Positions 26,521-35,851 are shown, counted from the stretch's first letter. The stretch: 64,000 bases of DNA from AP-15 sp963755435 (GCA_963755435.1 CAVWJX010000003.1:496001-560000), one strand, 5' to 3'. Notes: a model not told the origin generated them from the sequence alone. Numbers and translations: made by a program.

Positions 26521-28810
26521 ATGCCCATTTCCATCCTCCATCTATCAGATGCACACGTGTCGCGCGACAACGTCAAGTAGATTGACATTGTAGTCGGAGC
26601 GCTATTGCGCGATCTGGAGCGCATGAGAGTCGCTCATGATCTTAAGCCCGACCTGATCGTTTTCTCCGGCGATCTGGTGCAGTCAGTGGACGACGCATAC
26701 AATTTTGAGATCGCGAAGCAGCATCTGCTTTCTCCGGTGTTGGGAGCAACCGGTCTTACCCCCAACTCGCTGATTCTTACCCCTGGTAATCACGACATTT
26801 CGCGAATTTGTGTGCGAACAGATCCGGTAACAAATACCGGCATGCGAGAACATTTGACTTGATCGAGATAAACTAAATAGTTTTATAGAACAAAATCTCC
26901 ACGCTTCAACTGAGCTACCATATTTCACCCGGCTCCATAAGTACCACGATTTCGCAATGGAGTTTGGCTTATCCCATATAATACGTTCAACGGCATTTTT
27001 TGCTACTTTCAAAATACAAACTTGTACGAAACAAATTGGTATCGCGAGCGTTAACACGTCTTGGCTCTCCACTGGTGAGCCTAATGACGTTGATCGGCAT
27101 AGGCTTCTCATGGGTGAGTACTGCCTAAACGAATGCCTAAAGGATATCGGTGACGCAGATCTGAGAGTCGCCATATTCCATCACCCGATGGAGTGGTTAC
27201 AAGGCTTCGACAGGAATGCAGAGATCTTGCACGCCGATGGCTTGAGCCTTCGGGCAGATTCACGTCGGGGACCGTCGACCTAATCTTGAGCAGACTCAAC
27301 ACATATCACTTGGCGCGGACACCCTGTGTTATTTCAATTATATTGTGGAGCCTAGAACGCCAGGGAGAAAGAACAGCGGTAAATGAAGCTACGCTGTTGC
27401 AACGTTTCGTGGAAGCAATACTCGATAAATCAAATCTTTTTGACCTCTCTCGTAGTGCAGTGGATTTCCGGATCAAGGAGTATTTTTTGGCTGCGCTCGC
27501 GAACAAAGATGGTCTCCGATAGGACCTATTCCCTAGGAAAAAATGAACTCGTCACATTTGCGATCGAATTCATCATGAGCCGCGGGTGGAGCTACGACGC
27601 ACTACGTCTCGTCGAGGAACTGATAGAAACGGGTATCCTGGCAGAGGGCCACCCGATAATCCACGATCAACAAAGCACGCCGGCTGCAGTCGCTGTCGGG
27701 TTTAGGTATCGATGTCTTCGCAAGTACTTCACGGCCTAATACATGATCGAGGACGTCGACTTCTGCGGGAAGGTACTTTCGGAAGGCGTGTATCTGGAAT
27801 TCGCCCGGGAAATTGATATTTACACTGGGCTGCGTCGCACGGACGAGACGATTGTACGAATGCTTATGGAGCGGGCAGGCGCACTCTGGGAGGGATCGAG
27901 CGAGAACATCGGGCTAAGCGACTGGAGTCACCTTAGGCTAAAGCTTGCCTCTGCGGAAGATATCGGAACAGAGTTCGTAGATTTGACGAACGATCCGCCT
28001 GTCACAGACGATGACGTCGAGCGGATTTTGGACTTGCATGACGATGATCGGGTTGCAACGCGGGCTGCCTCCGACGTGGAGCGCGGAAAGTCGAGAAGTG
28101 AGGTGGAGGAGCATAGTAATCAGGTTCGTCGTCTATTCTCAACGATCGTGCTGTCGAGCAAGGTCACGCGGAACTCTGAACTCGTGGATAGTAAGACTCT
28201 GAAGAGAGATGCCGTGGTGATTGCGTTGCGGGGTTGGACTCGCATGGTCGTTTGGGTGGCCGAGGCGATCGGCGTGATTGTAGGAGAGAATGTGCCATTG
28301 GGCATGAGAGGGAGGATCAACGAATTAACAGGAAAGCAGAAAGAAACACTTGAGTTTTTGTTCAAAGTAGTATTCCCAATTTCCATCAGCACGGCAGTCC
28401 GAGAGGCGCTTGGAACCGAAAAAACTACTACCTATTTTCGATGAGTTGTCACGAACTGGATTTCATACCGAGCCAGTGACGCAACTGTTTCTTGTATTTT
28501 TATTGACTGATCTCGGATTTGCGAACCCGGCAGAAAATGGGTCTCGGTCAAGGGCGTTGGAGGAACTTGAGAATATCATCAAGTCTGAAAAAAACCAATA
28601 GTGCTGTGTCTATTGGTGACGAAACTTCTGACGGTATATTTGTCTCAGCGGATGGGCGCAAGCAACCGTCATACCATCGAACGACTCCTTGCCGACATCG
28701 CAGTCAGCTTAAAAGGATTGAGAGGCAGAGATGCCGCAGAGGCGGGCATTAAGAGCCAGGTAATGCAGAATCTACAGAATTGGCGCGAGGCACATAAAGC
28801 CGAGGAATAG
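26521..28810 (+). pseudogene. Remnant of a metallophosphoesterase-STAND (NACHT-like) protein with its NTPase core deleted
   Basis: Fragments in changing frames line up as one gene. The N-terminal part is a calcineurin-like phosphoesterase: ILHLSDAHVS (metal ligands D and H), VFSGDLVQS, TPGNHD, then VNTSWLS and FHHPMEWL; the final G-H-x-H motif is missing. From ~27240 the sequence is the helical region that follows a NACHT NTPase: ARTPCVISIILWSLE, FRIKEYFLAALA, FRYRCLRKYF, EIDIYTGLRRTD. No Walker A or B lies between them, so ~300 residues have been lost. In-frame TAG (26578) and TAA (27737) and several +1 shifts (near 26856, 27512, 28425, 28590) confirm decay. GC is low against the neighbours. 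STAND proteins with such effectors are often anti-phage. Confidence 0.65.
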
Positions 28811-28942
28811 ATTGTACGTGGGCGAAGTAGTGTTGCGTTTACATCCGCATGATGGAGTCGTCGTCGCCGACAAGGGTAAGCTTCCCATGCGCAGGCGGTG
28901 GCGGCTTGCCGCGGCGCGGCGCGATGTGCCACTCTCGGCCCG

Positions 28943-29932
28943 ATGAGAGCGCACAATTATTATGCCGCACCGGGCTTCGAGCGGGCCGGGCTGCGGCGTC
29001 GCGACCGCGGCTGGATCGGCGAGCGGCTGGCCGATCGGGCGAGCCTCTTTGTCCCGGTCTGGCGCAACCAGAATTTGGTCGTTGAGAGCGATGGCGGCGA
29101 GCCGCGCGCGGTGGTGCTGAGCGGCAGCGCGCTCGGCCAGCTGATCGGCGAGGCCGGCTCCGCCGAGGCGCGTCTCGTCCGCGGCGAAGTGGTGTTTATC
29201 GGCGTGGTCGAGGAGCGTGCGCATTTCGCGCTCGATCTGTCGGCGGCCGAGGCGCCGCTCGACATGCTGCGCTCACCGGCGCTTGCGGCGAGCGGCGTGG
29301 AGGAGGGCGGGATCGCCGCTGCGGGACTGCGCTTTGCCGATCTGCGCCAGTTGGGCGGCCGGCTCGACCCGCGCGAGGCAGCCCTGCTGGCCCTGGCTCG
29401 CGCCATCATGGTCTGGCATGCGCGCCACCGCTTTTGCGGGCTGTGCGGCAGCCCGACCCTGAGCGAGGAGGCCGGGCATGTGCGGCGCTGTACTGATCCC
29501 GCCTGCAACACGATGCATTTCCCGCGCACTGATCCGGCGGTGATCATGCTGGTGACGCGGGGCGAGCAGGCGCTGATGGGCCGTTCGCGGCATTTCCCGC
29601 CAGGCATGTACTCGACGCTCGCCGGCTTTGTCGAGCCGGGCGAGAGCCTCGAAGAGGCGGTCGCGCGCGAGGTGCTCGAGGAGAGCGGGATCGAGGTCGG
29701 CGCCGTCGATTACCACTCTTCGCAGCCCTGGCCGTTCCCGGCCAACATCATGCTGGGGTTCCACGCCGAGGCGCTGACCACCGAGATCACCGTCGATTAC
29801 GGCGAATTGGAGGATGCGCGCTGGGTTGAGCGCGGCTGGCTCCTCGCCCATGTCGACGGCGACGATTTCCGCCTGCCGCGCCCCGATTCGATCGCCCGCC
29901 GCCTCGTCGAAGACTGGCTCCACGGGCGCTGA
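28943..29932 (+). CDS. nudC: NAD(+) diphosphatase NudC
   Basis: A 329-residue protein. The zinc ribbon is FCGLCG ... CTDPAC near residues 165-190. The Nudix box begins GFVEPGESLEEAVAREVLEE at about residue 227. The NADH-pyrophosphatase signature SSQPWPFPANIMLGF lies ~17 residues beyond it, matching the SQPWPFPxS-L-M array that separates NudC from other Nudix enzymes. It splits NAD(H) to NMN(H) and AMP and can decap NAD-capped RNA. The ATG at 28943 is preferred to the longer frame, which extends into unlike sequence. Confidence 0.92.
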   Translation: MRAHNYYAAPGFERAGLRRRDRGWIGERLADRASLFVPVWRNQNLVVESDGGEPRAVVLSGSALGQLIGEAGSAEARLVRGEVVFIGVVEERAHFALDLSAAEAPLDMLRSPALAASGVEEGGIAAAGLRFADLRQLGGRLDPREAALLALARAIMVWHARHRFCGLCGSPTLSEEAGHVRRCTDPACNTMHFPRTDPAVIMLVTRGEQALMGRSRHFPPGMYSTLAGFVEPGESLEEAVAREVLEESGIEVGAVDYHSSQPWPFPANIMLGFHAEALTTEITVDYGELEDARWVERGWLLAHVDGDDFRLPRPDSIARRLVEDWLHGR

Positions 29933-29944
29933 CCCCCGACCCAT

Positions 29945-29967
29945 CCCTCCCCCGCGATCGGGGAGAG
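29945..29967. terminator. Hairpin between convergent nudC and the efflux gene
   Basis: CTCCCC and GGGGAG form a 6-bp stem around a 7-base loop, 15 bases after the nudC stop. There is no T-run, so termination is only possible. The sequence resembles the dispersed GC-rich tracts at 20277 and 59800. Confidence 0.3.
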
Positions 29968-29977
29968 CGGGTGTGGA

Positions 29978-31633
29978 TCAGTGCCGGCCGGCGGCGAACA
30001 GCGAGCGTGGGCGGCGAACCAGCGGCATCAGCATCAGACCAAAGACGAAGAACCCGCCGATCAGCAAAAGCAGATCGTTGTAGGTCAAGACCAGCGCCTC
30101 GCGGTGGACCATGCTGCCAAGCAGCGTGGTGGCGGCCTGATGCGCGTCGCCCGGGATCAGCGAGCCGAGCCGGTTGGTCTGGGCGGCGATGAATTGCTGC
30201 ACCGCCGGGCGCGCCGGGTTGATGTCCTCGATCAGCCGGTTCCAGTGGAAATCGAGCCGCCAATTCATCAGGGTCCCGACCGTCGCCAGCGCAATGGCGC
30301 CGCCGAGGTCGCGCGTCAGGCCGTAAAGCCCGGAAGCGTTTTTCATCTTGTCGGTCGAGATCGAGCCGAGCGCGATCATGTTGGCCGGCAGATAGCAAAA
30401 CATCAGCGCCACGCCGCGCACTGCTTGCGGCACCAGAAGCTCGCCAAAGCTCGTCTGGCTGGTGAGGTTGGCGGTCAGGTACATCGCGTAGGCGAAGAGC
30501 GTCAAGCCGATCGCCAGCATCAGCCGCAAATCGAGCCGCTTGGCGATCTGTGTCGTGAATGGCGACATCGCCATCTGCGCGATCCCGGCGACAAACACCG
30601 TTTCGCCGATCTGGAGCGCGTTGAATCCGCGCACCTGCGCCAGAAAAAGCGGGATCAGATAGGTCGTGCTGTACATGCCGGTGCCGACGAGGAAGGTATA
30701 AAATGAGCCCATCGCGAAATTGCGGTTGGCGAACGCCCGCAAGTCGACGATCGGCTGGCGGTAGGTCAGCACCCGCCAGAAGAACAACGACGCACCCACC
30801 CCGGACACGAAGACAGCGGCGCGGATCGTGTCGTCGTCGAGCCAGTCCCACCGCGGTCCTTCTTCGAGCGCGTATTCGAGACAGGCGAGAAACGCTGCCA
30901 TCAATACGAGGCCGATGACATCGAAATTGCGCAGCAGCGAGAAGTCGGGGCGGTCGATGTCGATGCACAGCCAAACCACCGTGGCGACAACAACGCCGGG
31001 AATGATGTTGACAAGAAACAACCAGTGCCAGGAGAGCGTGTCGGTCAAATAACCGCCGATCGTCGGACCCAGGGTCGAAGACAGGTTCAGGATGACCGAG
31101 ATCATGACCATCAACCGCGTCAGGTTTTCCCCGCGGAACCGGGTATAGACGACCGGAAAGACACTCGGCGTGATCGCCCCGCCGCAGAACCCCTGCATCG
31201 CGCGATAAGCGATCATCTGGTTGAGGCTAGTTGCGGTGGCGCACAGCGCGCTCGCCGTCGTGAAGCCGAGCGTCGCGATGACGAAGAGGTTGCGGGTCGA
31301 CACGATCCGCGCCAGCATCCCCGACAGCGGCACCATCACGACATCGGCGATCAGGTAGGCGGTCTGTACCCAGGCGATCTCATCGGCGCTGGCTGACAGC
31401 CCGCCCTGGATCTGGGTCAGCGAGCTGGTGACGATCTGGACGTCCATGATCGCCATGAACAGGCCGACCGCCATCGCCAATACACCGACCCAGTCACGCA
31501 GCATCGGTTGCGGTAGCGCCCCGGTATCGGCCGGCGGCGGCGCCGCTGGAGCGGGCCTCGGCGGTGTGGCCGGAGCGATCGGCGCCGGGCGCGCGACTCC
31601 CGCCGCGCGCCGCAATGCCGGCGCCCAACTCAT
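29978..31633 (-). CDS. DHA2-family (EmrB/QacA-type) 14-helix drug:proton antiporter
   Basis: A 551-residue MFS protein with a Pro/Ala-rich ~45-residue N-terminal tail. Helix 1 holds LFMAIMDVQIVTSSL (motif D1 of DHA2, with Asp) and loop 2-3 has GMLARIVSTRNLFV. Motif C follows in helix 5 (LNLSSTLGPTIGGYL). About 14 helices can be counted. It pumps lipophilic compounds outward in exchange for protons. Its ATG overlaps the stop of the adaptor gene as ATGA, the usual emrA-emrB coupling. Expression is probably set by the divergent TetR gene. Confidence 0.9.
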   Translation of the reverse strand: MSWAPALRRAAGVARPAPIAPATPPRPAPAAPPPADTGALPQPMLRDWVGVLAMAVGLFMAIMDVQIVTSSLTQIQGGLSASADEIAWVQTAYLIADVVMVPLSGMLARIVSTRNLFVIATLGFTTASALCATATSLNQMIAYRAMQGFCGGAITPSVFPVVYTRFRGENLTRLMVMISVILNLSSTLGPTIGGYLTDTLSWHWLFLVNIIPGVVVATVVWLCIDIDRPDFSLLRNFDVIGLVLMAAFLACLEYALEEGPRWDWLDDDTIRAAVFVSGVGASLFFWRVLTYRQPIVDLRAFANRNFAMGSFYTFLVGTGMYSTTYLIPLFLAQVRGFNALQIGETVFVAGIAQMAMSPFTTQIAKRLDLRLMLAIGLTLFAYAMYLTANLTSQTSFGELLVPQAVRGVALMFCYLPANMIALGSISTDKMKNASGLYGLTRDLGGAIALATVGTLMNWRLDFHWNRLIEDINPARPAVQQFIAAQTNRLGSLIPGDAHQAATTLLGSMVHREALVLTYNDLLLLIGGFFVFGLMLMPLVRRPRSLFAAGRH

Positions 31634-32733
31634 CGCGCGACGACCGCCTCCGGAGAGGCCGGCTCGGCCAGGGCCGCTCCGACGATGCCGCCAGCGGCGG
31701 TCGCCTCGCCCTTCTGGCGGGTGTCGACGCTGACCGTGACCGAGAGCCCGGGGCGCAGCAGGCGGGCCAGCGGGTCTTGCCGCGGCAGGGCGATGCGCAC
31801 CGGCACGCGCTGCACGATCTTGGTAAAGTTGCCGGTCGCGTTGTCGGGCGGCAGCAGGCTGAACTGGGCCCCGCTGCCTGGGGCGAAGCTGTCGATCCGG
31901 CCGTCGAGCGGGTGGTCCGGATAGGCGTCGACCGCAACCTCGGCGCGCTGCCCCGGCCGCATCCGGGTCAGCTGCGTCTCCTTGAAATTGGCGGTGACAT
32001 ACACCCGCGGCAGCGGCACCAGCGAGGCCAACTCGGTGCCCGGCTTTACATATTGCCCGATCTGGCCGGCGCGATTGCCGACGACGCCGGAGATTGGCGC
32101 GCGGATCGTCGTGTTGTCGAGGTCGTCCTGGGCCAGCACGAGGTTGGCGCGCGCCTGGGCCAGCCGCGCCTGCTCCTCCTTGCGCTGCGACTGCAGCACC
32201 CCGACCTGGCTCTTGGCCGCGGCCAGCGCCGCCTCGCTCTTGGCGGTTTCGGCCTCGGCCTTGCGCAGATCGGCCTTGGCCTGGTCGAAGCGCTGCCGGC
32301 TAGCGTAGTCGCTGCTCATCAATAGGCTGTAGCGCTGGTAATCTTGCTGAGTGCGCACCAGATCGGCCTCGGCGGATTGCAGAGTTGCCTGAGCCTGCGC
32401 GATCATCGCCTGCTGCAAATCGAGCCGGCTGTCAAAGGTCGCTACCGCCGCTTCTTCGGTCGCCACCGCCGCCTGGTTCTGGGCCACCTTGGCGGCAAAG
32501 TCGCTGTGGTCGATGACGAACAGCACAGCACCCTTTTTGACGGCCTGGTTTTCGCGGACCCGGACTTCCTTGATGTAGCCTTCGACCTTCGGGCTGATCA
32601 CCGACACATCGCTGGCGATATAAGCATCGTCGGTCAACTCGAAAAAGCGCCAGTCGGTCCACCAATACCAGCCGCCATAGCCGCCCAGCGCCAAGACCAG
32701 CAGCACCGCGGCGATCACGATCTTGTTGCGCAT
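31630..32733 (-). CDS. HlyD/EmrA-type membrane fusion protein
   Basis: A 367-residue adaptor. One N-terminal membrane helix (IVIAAVLLVLALGGYGGWYWW) is followed by the family start FELTDDAYIASDVSVISPKVEGYI. The lipoyl half ENQAVKKGAVLFVID, a long coiled-coil hairpin (~80-190) and the closing lipoyl half TTIRAPISGVVGNR come next. It links the MFS pump to an outer-membrane channel across the periplasm. The ATG is at 32733, nine bases from a perfect TetR-type palindrome. This gene is intact, unlike the related one at 12160. Confidence 0.9.
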   Translation of the reverse strand: MRNKIVIAAVLLVLALGGYGGWYWWTDWRFFELTDDAYIASDVSVISPKVEGYIKEVRVRENQAVKKGAVLFVIDHSDFAAKVAQNQAAVATEEAAVATFDSRLDLQQAMIAQAQATLQSAEADLVRTQQDYQRYSLLMSSDYASRQRFDQAKADLRKAEAETAKSEAALAAAKSQVGVLQSQRKEEQARLAQARANLVLAQDDLDNTTIRAPISGVVGNRAGQIGQYVKPGTELASLVPLPRVYVTANFKETQLTRMRPGQRAEVAVDAYPDHPLDGRIDSFAPGSGAQFSLLPPDNATGNFTKIVQRVPVRIALPRQDPLARLLRPGLSVTVSVDTRQKGEATAAGGIVGAALAEPASPEAVVAR

Positions 32734-32742
32734 CCTCGCCTA

Positions 32743-32759
32743 AACTGAACCGTTCAGTT
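32743..32759. promoter_or_regulatory. Palindromic operator between the efflux operon and its TetR gene
   Basis: AACTGAACCGTTCAGTT is a perfect 8-1-8 palindrome. It lies 9 bases before the adaptor ATG and 34 bases before the TetR start, so one bound repressor could cover both transcripts. The TGAAC half-site is typical of AcrR-like TetR operators. Confidence 0.7.
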
Positions 32760-32793
32760 CACTGTTGCGTGCAAAGTAGGGCTTCTGCTAAGT

Positions 32794-33507
32794 TTGTCAA
32801 GTTCGCGCGCCGATAGTCGGCGGGCCGGCGGCGGACGAAAGCGGGAGACGGCAACGCAGGACGGCAACCGGGCGAGCGACGGCGGCGAGCGCAACGAGGC
32901 GCCGGTCGGCAAGGCCGAGAGCATCCTCGCTGCGGCCAAACGGAGCTTTCTGGCGAGCGGCTTTGGCGCGGTCAGCATGGACACGATCGCGCGCGAGGCC
33001 GGCGTGTCGAAAGCCACCGTCTATGCGCATTTCGCCGGCAAGGAGGAACTGTTCGGCGCGGTGATCGGGCGCGAATGCGAGCGCCGCTTTGCCGGGCTCT
33101 CGGTCGGCGAACTCGACCCCGCCGATGTCCGCGCCGCGCTGGCGACACTCGGCCGCCGCTTTCTCGATCTCCTGCTGTCACCCGACGCGATCGCGCTGCA
33201 TCGCATCATCCTCGGTGAGGTCAGCCGCTTTCCGGCCTTGGGCGAGGTGTTCTGGCGGGCCGGCCCCGAGCGCAACCTGGCTCAGATCGAAGCCTTTCTC
33301 AGCAGCGCCGCCGCCATCGGCTCGCTCGCGATGCCAGACACCAGGCTCGCCGCCGAGCAGTTTGTCGGGCTGGTGCGCGGCGAGATCCAGCTGCGCCACC
33401 TGTTGCGTCTCGATGCCGCGGCCGGTCATCCCAGCATCCGCGAAGTTGTCGAGGGTGCGGTAGACACCTTCATGCGGGCATTCGCGCGCCGCGACGCCCT
33501 TCCATAG
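32794..33507 (+). CDS. TetR/AcrR family transcriptional regulator
   Basis: Divergent from the efflux operon. Residues ~40-90 form the TetR DNA-binding domain: AESILAAAKRSFLASGFGAV, then MDTIAREAGVSKATVYAHFAGKEELF (the recognition helix region). A ligand-binding C-terminal domain of the AcrR_C type follows (FLDLLLSPDAIALHRIILGE). The only start that fits is TTG at 32794, giving 237 residues with a poorly conserved basic N-terminal ~38; a later start is possible. It probably represses the emrAB-type genes and itself from the 17-bp palindrome between them. Confidence 0.85.
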   Translation: MSSSRADSRRAGGGRKRETATQDGNRASDGGERNEAPVGKAESILAAAKRSFLASGFGAVSMDTIAREAGVSKATVYAHFAGKEELFGAVIGRECERRFAGLSVGELDPADVRAALATLGRRFLDLLLSPDAIALHRIILGEVSRFPALGEVFWRAGPERNLAQIEAFLSSAAAIGSLAMPDTRLAAEQFVGLVRGEIQLRHLLRLDAAAGHPSIREVVEGAVDTFMRAFARRDALP

Positions 33508-33541
33508 GCCTTCGGGTGTGGAAAAAAATGGCCAGCCCGAG

Positions 33542-33558
33542 CGTCGGAAGTCTTTCCA
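33542..33558 (+). promoter_or_regulatory. Degenerate copy of the activator motif upstream of PEP-CTERM gene 2
   Basis: CGTCGGAAGTCTTTCCA keeps the left half of the motif but has TTCCA for TTACA. It stands exactly 20 bases before the good copy at 33562, about two helical turns, as in tandem activator sites. Confidence 0.4.
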
Positions 33559-33561
33559 GAG

Positions 33562-33578
33562 CGTCGGAAGATCTTACA
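33562..33578 (+). promoter_or_regulatory. Distal upstream activator motif (site A) of PEP-CTERM gene 2
   Basis: CGTCGGAAGATCTTACA matches site A of PEP-CTERM gene 1 at 14 of 17 positions. It lies 141 bases before the -24 element, against 145 at gene 1. Confidence 0.6.
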
Positions 33579-33651
33579 GCGCTCAGATTTATTTAAAGTA
33601 TATTGAATCAAACGGTTAATGGCTCTTAACCCTTTCCACAGTCGTAGCGGC

Positions 33652-33668
33652 TGTCGGAATTCATTACA
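33652..33668 (+). promoter_or_regulatory. Proximal upstream activator motif (site B) of PEP-CTERM gene 2
   Basis: TGTCGGAATTCATTACA fits YGTCGG-N6-TTACA. It lies 51 bases before the -24 element, against 52 at gene 1. Confidence 0.58.
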
Positions 33669-33719
33669 ACTGCTTGTCGATGTAGGATATAACCTTTTGA
33701 ATAAACTTGATTTGTTCAA

Positions 33720-33736
33720 TTGGCATGATATTTGCT
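33720..33736 (+). promoter_or_regulatory. Sigma-54 (-24/-12) promoter of PEP-CTERM gene 2
   Basis: TTGGCATGATATTTGCT has GG and GC exactly 10 bases apart and a perfect TTTGCT lower half; one position of the upper half differs from TTGGCACG. The predicted start of transcription is near 33747, ~48 bases before the ATG. Confidence 0.75.
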
Positions 33737-33794
33737 TGGCTTGGAGAGGTATCACGACGCTTCTCATGATACCCATAGGCGAGGAGAAGGAGCG

Positions 33795-34490
33795 ATGATG
33801 AAGCAACTTACAATAGGCAGCCTGACAGCGATCGGCATCGCGTTGATAGCGGCTCAGCCAGTGAATGCGGCGGCCGTGTTCATCTGCGATTCTCCATTAT
33901 GCGGCAGCCCCGAGCCGAATTTTGCCATCAGTGCAAACGACTTCGAAGGGAGTTTTCAGCTCAATAGCGTCACTATCCAGAGCGGCCGGAATAACCCCAC
34001 AACAACATCGGTCTCAGAAAATGCCTTCCTTGGCGTGAACGCTATTGATGGTGCTGCCGAGAACGATTTCAGCGGGACATGGATCCTCGGCGCCCCGATA
34101 GTTGCCGAAAACGAAACCATTTTCTTTATCAACCCCCAGGACCCCACAGAGAATGGCACCACCGCCGTCAGCGACGTTCTCCATTTTACTTACACGCAGG
34201 ATAGCAACGGTTTTGGCCACCTTGATGGGACCGTCATCTCCGACGCTACTAACCCCAACACCGGCCAAGAGATACCGCTCACCATAGCGGACCTGAACGC
34301 CGCGGGCATCGTTGCCACCCAGCCTTTCGTCAATGAAACCAATATCCCCTTCGATTTCTCCAATACCAACATCACCGCCAAGTTCCAGTCCGACGTGCCC
34401 GAGCCCACCACCTTGGCTCTGCTCGGTGTCGGCCTTGCTGGGCTCGGCTTCGCTCGTCGCAAGGCACGGAAGCTCAACCCGAAAAACTAA
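33795..34490 (+). CDS. PEP-CTERM sorting-domain protein (intact)
   Basis: A 231-residue secreted protein. The ATG at 33795 follows GAGGAGAAGGAG. The signal peptide runs to NAAAV (MMKQLTIGSLTAIGIALIAA). The middle is a beta-rich, Asn/Thr-rich domain of unknown fold. The exosortase signal is VPEPTTLALLGVGLAGLGF followed by ARRKARK. The protein should be exported, cleaved after the PEP motif by an exosortase, and anchored to the envelope or exopolysaccharide; in related bacteria such proteins help biofilm or floc formation. GC content is lower than in the surrounding genes. It shares promoter architecture with the gene at 11141. Confidence 0.88.
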   Translation: MMKQLTIGSLTAIGIALIAAQPVNAAAVFICDSPLCGSPEPNFAISANDFEGSFQLNSVTIQSGRNNPTTTSVSENAFLGVNAIDGAAENDFSGTWILGAPIVAENETIFFINPQDPTENGTTAVSDVLHFTYTQDSNGFGHLDGTVISDATNPNTGQEIPLTIADLNAAGIVATQPFVNETNIPFDFSNTNITAKFQSDVPEPTTLALLGVGLAGLGFARRKARKLNPKN

Positions 34491-35413
34491 GCTCCGCTCC
34501 GACGGAGCCTCCGGCTGAGGCGGCTCGCCGTCCCGCTGAGCGAACCTCGTCAGGACCACGTTCTGCGCGCCTGAAGGCGCGCAATGTTTTGTCCATGGCA
34601 ATCGCTCCAACCGCGGCTGCTTCACGTGCCACGGCTGTCTTTGCCGACGACGAAGCAAATGGTGGCGAGGCGATCCTGTGCCGCCCGTGGAGACTCTCGA
34701 AGTCGCGCCGTGACAGCCAGTCTCGCAGTCGCGAGACAATCTGTTGTCCGCCGCATGCGGGAGCAGCAAGAAAAGCAAAAGGCGGTGATGGACGAGTTTC
34801 AAAAACCGCCCGCGCGGACAGCGGAGCAACTGATGCAACTGTTGATGCATTCGGAAAGCGGTCGGCTTGGACTTCGCTCTAGCCGCGTTCGGGCGCCCCA
34901 TTACCAGCTTTGCGCACCGATCGCGGCCGTGCCATCAACAACTCCGAGCCCGATTGAATTCTGGCGCGATCACCTGTAGCCACTCGGCTTTGGCCTCAAG
35001 GCCGAGGATACCCGGAGACATGCCAGGCGATATCGGTTTCTTCATCATCCGGAAATAGGGTCACTCAATGATCGGTTAATATCTCGCGGTGAATCTTCCA
35101 AATTCGGATTATTTAGGGATGCGACTTTCGAGAACCTTCCAAAACGAGATTCCGATATTGTTCATTTTTTCCGCCGGTAGACCGGCGGGCTGGTCGCGAC
35201 GCTGATGGTGCCGGGCATGCTCTTCGTCGGTGCGTTGCGCAGAGCGCACCCCCATCCCTCGGGTAGCGGCGAGTCCGGGTAGGGGCCAAATGTGGCTGCA
35301 GAATCCGAATGCTTTCTGCCTGAAGTTGCATGTGCGGCGCCAGGGGTTGGCCCTGAGCCTCGGCGCTCAGGGTGGTGCAGCTCGGTACTTAGTGGTCAGT
35401 TGTCGAGGCTTGG
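34491..35413. other. Gene-poor stretch, no supported gene
   Basis: After the terminator at 34565, this ~920-base stretch shows only short frames without ribosome sites or recognised motifs. One frame near 34740-34850 reads as a Lys/Glu/Gln-rich helix (RMREQQEKQKAVMDEFQK), possibly a fragment of a lost gene. The part from 35000 to 35170 is AT-rich. Confidence 0.5.
34565..34590 (+). terminator. Rho-independent terminator after PEP-CTERM gene 2
   Basis: A perfect 7-bp stem GCGCGCC/GGCGCGC with a TGAA loop is followed by AATGTTTT, 74 bases after the stop codon. Confidence 0.7.
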
Positions 35414-35851
35414 CTAGCGGAAGAAGACGATAAGTCCGCGAACGATCACTCTCACGGGATCGTCGCCGTTCGAGTCACTCAATATGATTGAGCAAGAAAG
35501 GCGATCTGGCCCTGCGAAGAATACATTAACCGCGAACTCGCCTAACGGCCGCTCGGTCAGGTTCACGCCACCGTCCGTCACGAACGCACCGACAATCGAG
35601 CGTAAACACACGAAACCCGGTGCGCCGCCTGGAGCCGTATAAGACACTGTTTGCGTTGTCGGCCGTCCGGGTTTCAGATTGTTTGCCCCGCCTTCGTTGA
35701 AAAAATCAAATTGGAACTCGCTGAGCCCGATAATCGAGACGATGGGTGTAACAGGTCCCACGCCGCCGGTTCCTTGGTCCTGCGTTATCATCTGACCCGC
35801 CGGTCGGCTGACGCCTTGCCCATGGGCAACCTCGGAAAAGATGTCGGCCAT
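35414..35851 (-). CDS. Hypothetical protein behind a CRP-like site
   Basis: 145 residues from the ATG at 35851, chosen because AGAGGGAGAA stands 5 bases before it. No family is recognised. The sequence is free of long hydrophobic segments and has no signal peptide. The first ~35 residues (ADIFSEVAHGQGVSRPAGQM) are followed by a beta-rich stretch with V-S-I-I-G-L-S-E-F-Q-F-D-F and a C-terminal V-R-V-I-V-R-G-L-I-V-F. This resembles small beta-sandwich or virion-like proteins in style only. No neighbours share its strand. A perfect CRP-type palindrome lies 70 bases upstream. Confidence 0.6.
   Translation of the reverse strand: MADIFSEVAHGQGVSRPAGQMITQDQGTGGVGPVTPIVSIIGLSEFQFDFFNEGGANNLKPGRPTTQTVSYTAPGGAPGFVCLRSIVGAFVTDGGVNLTERPLGEFAVNVFFAGPDRLSCSIILSDSNGDDPVRVIVRGLIVFFR

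Noticed and set aside
34584..34979. Two overlapping frames of ~100-130 codons after the PEP-CTERM terminator
   Set aside because: They overlap each other in different frames and start at the terminator; neither shows a ribosome site or a family.
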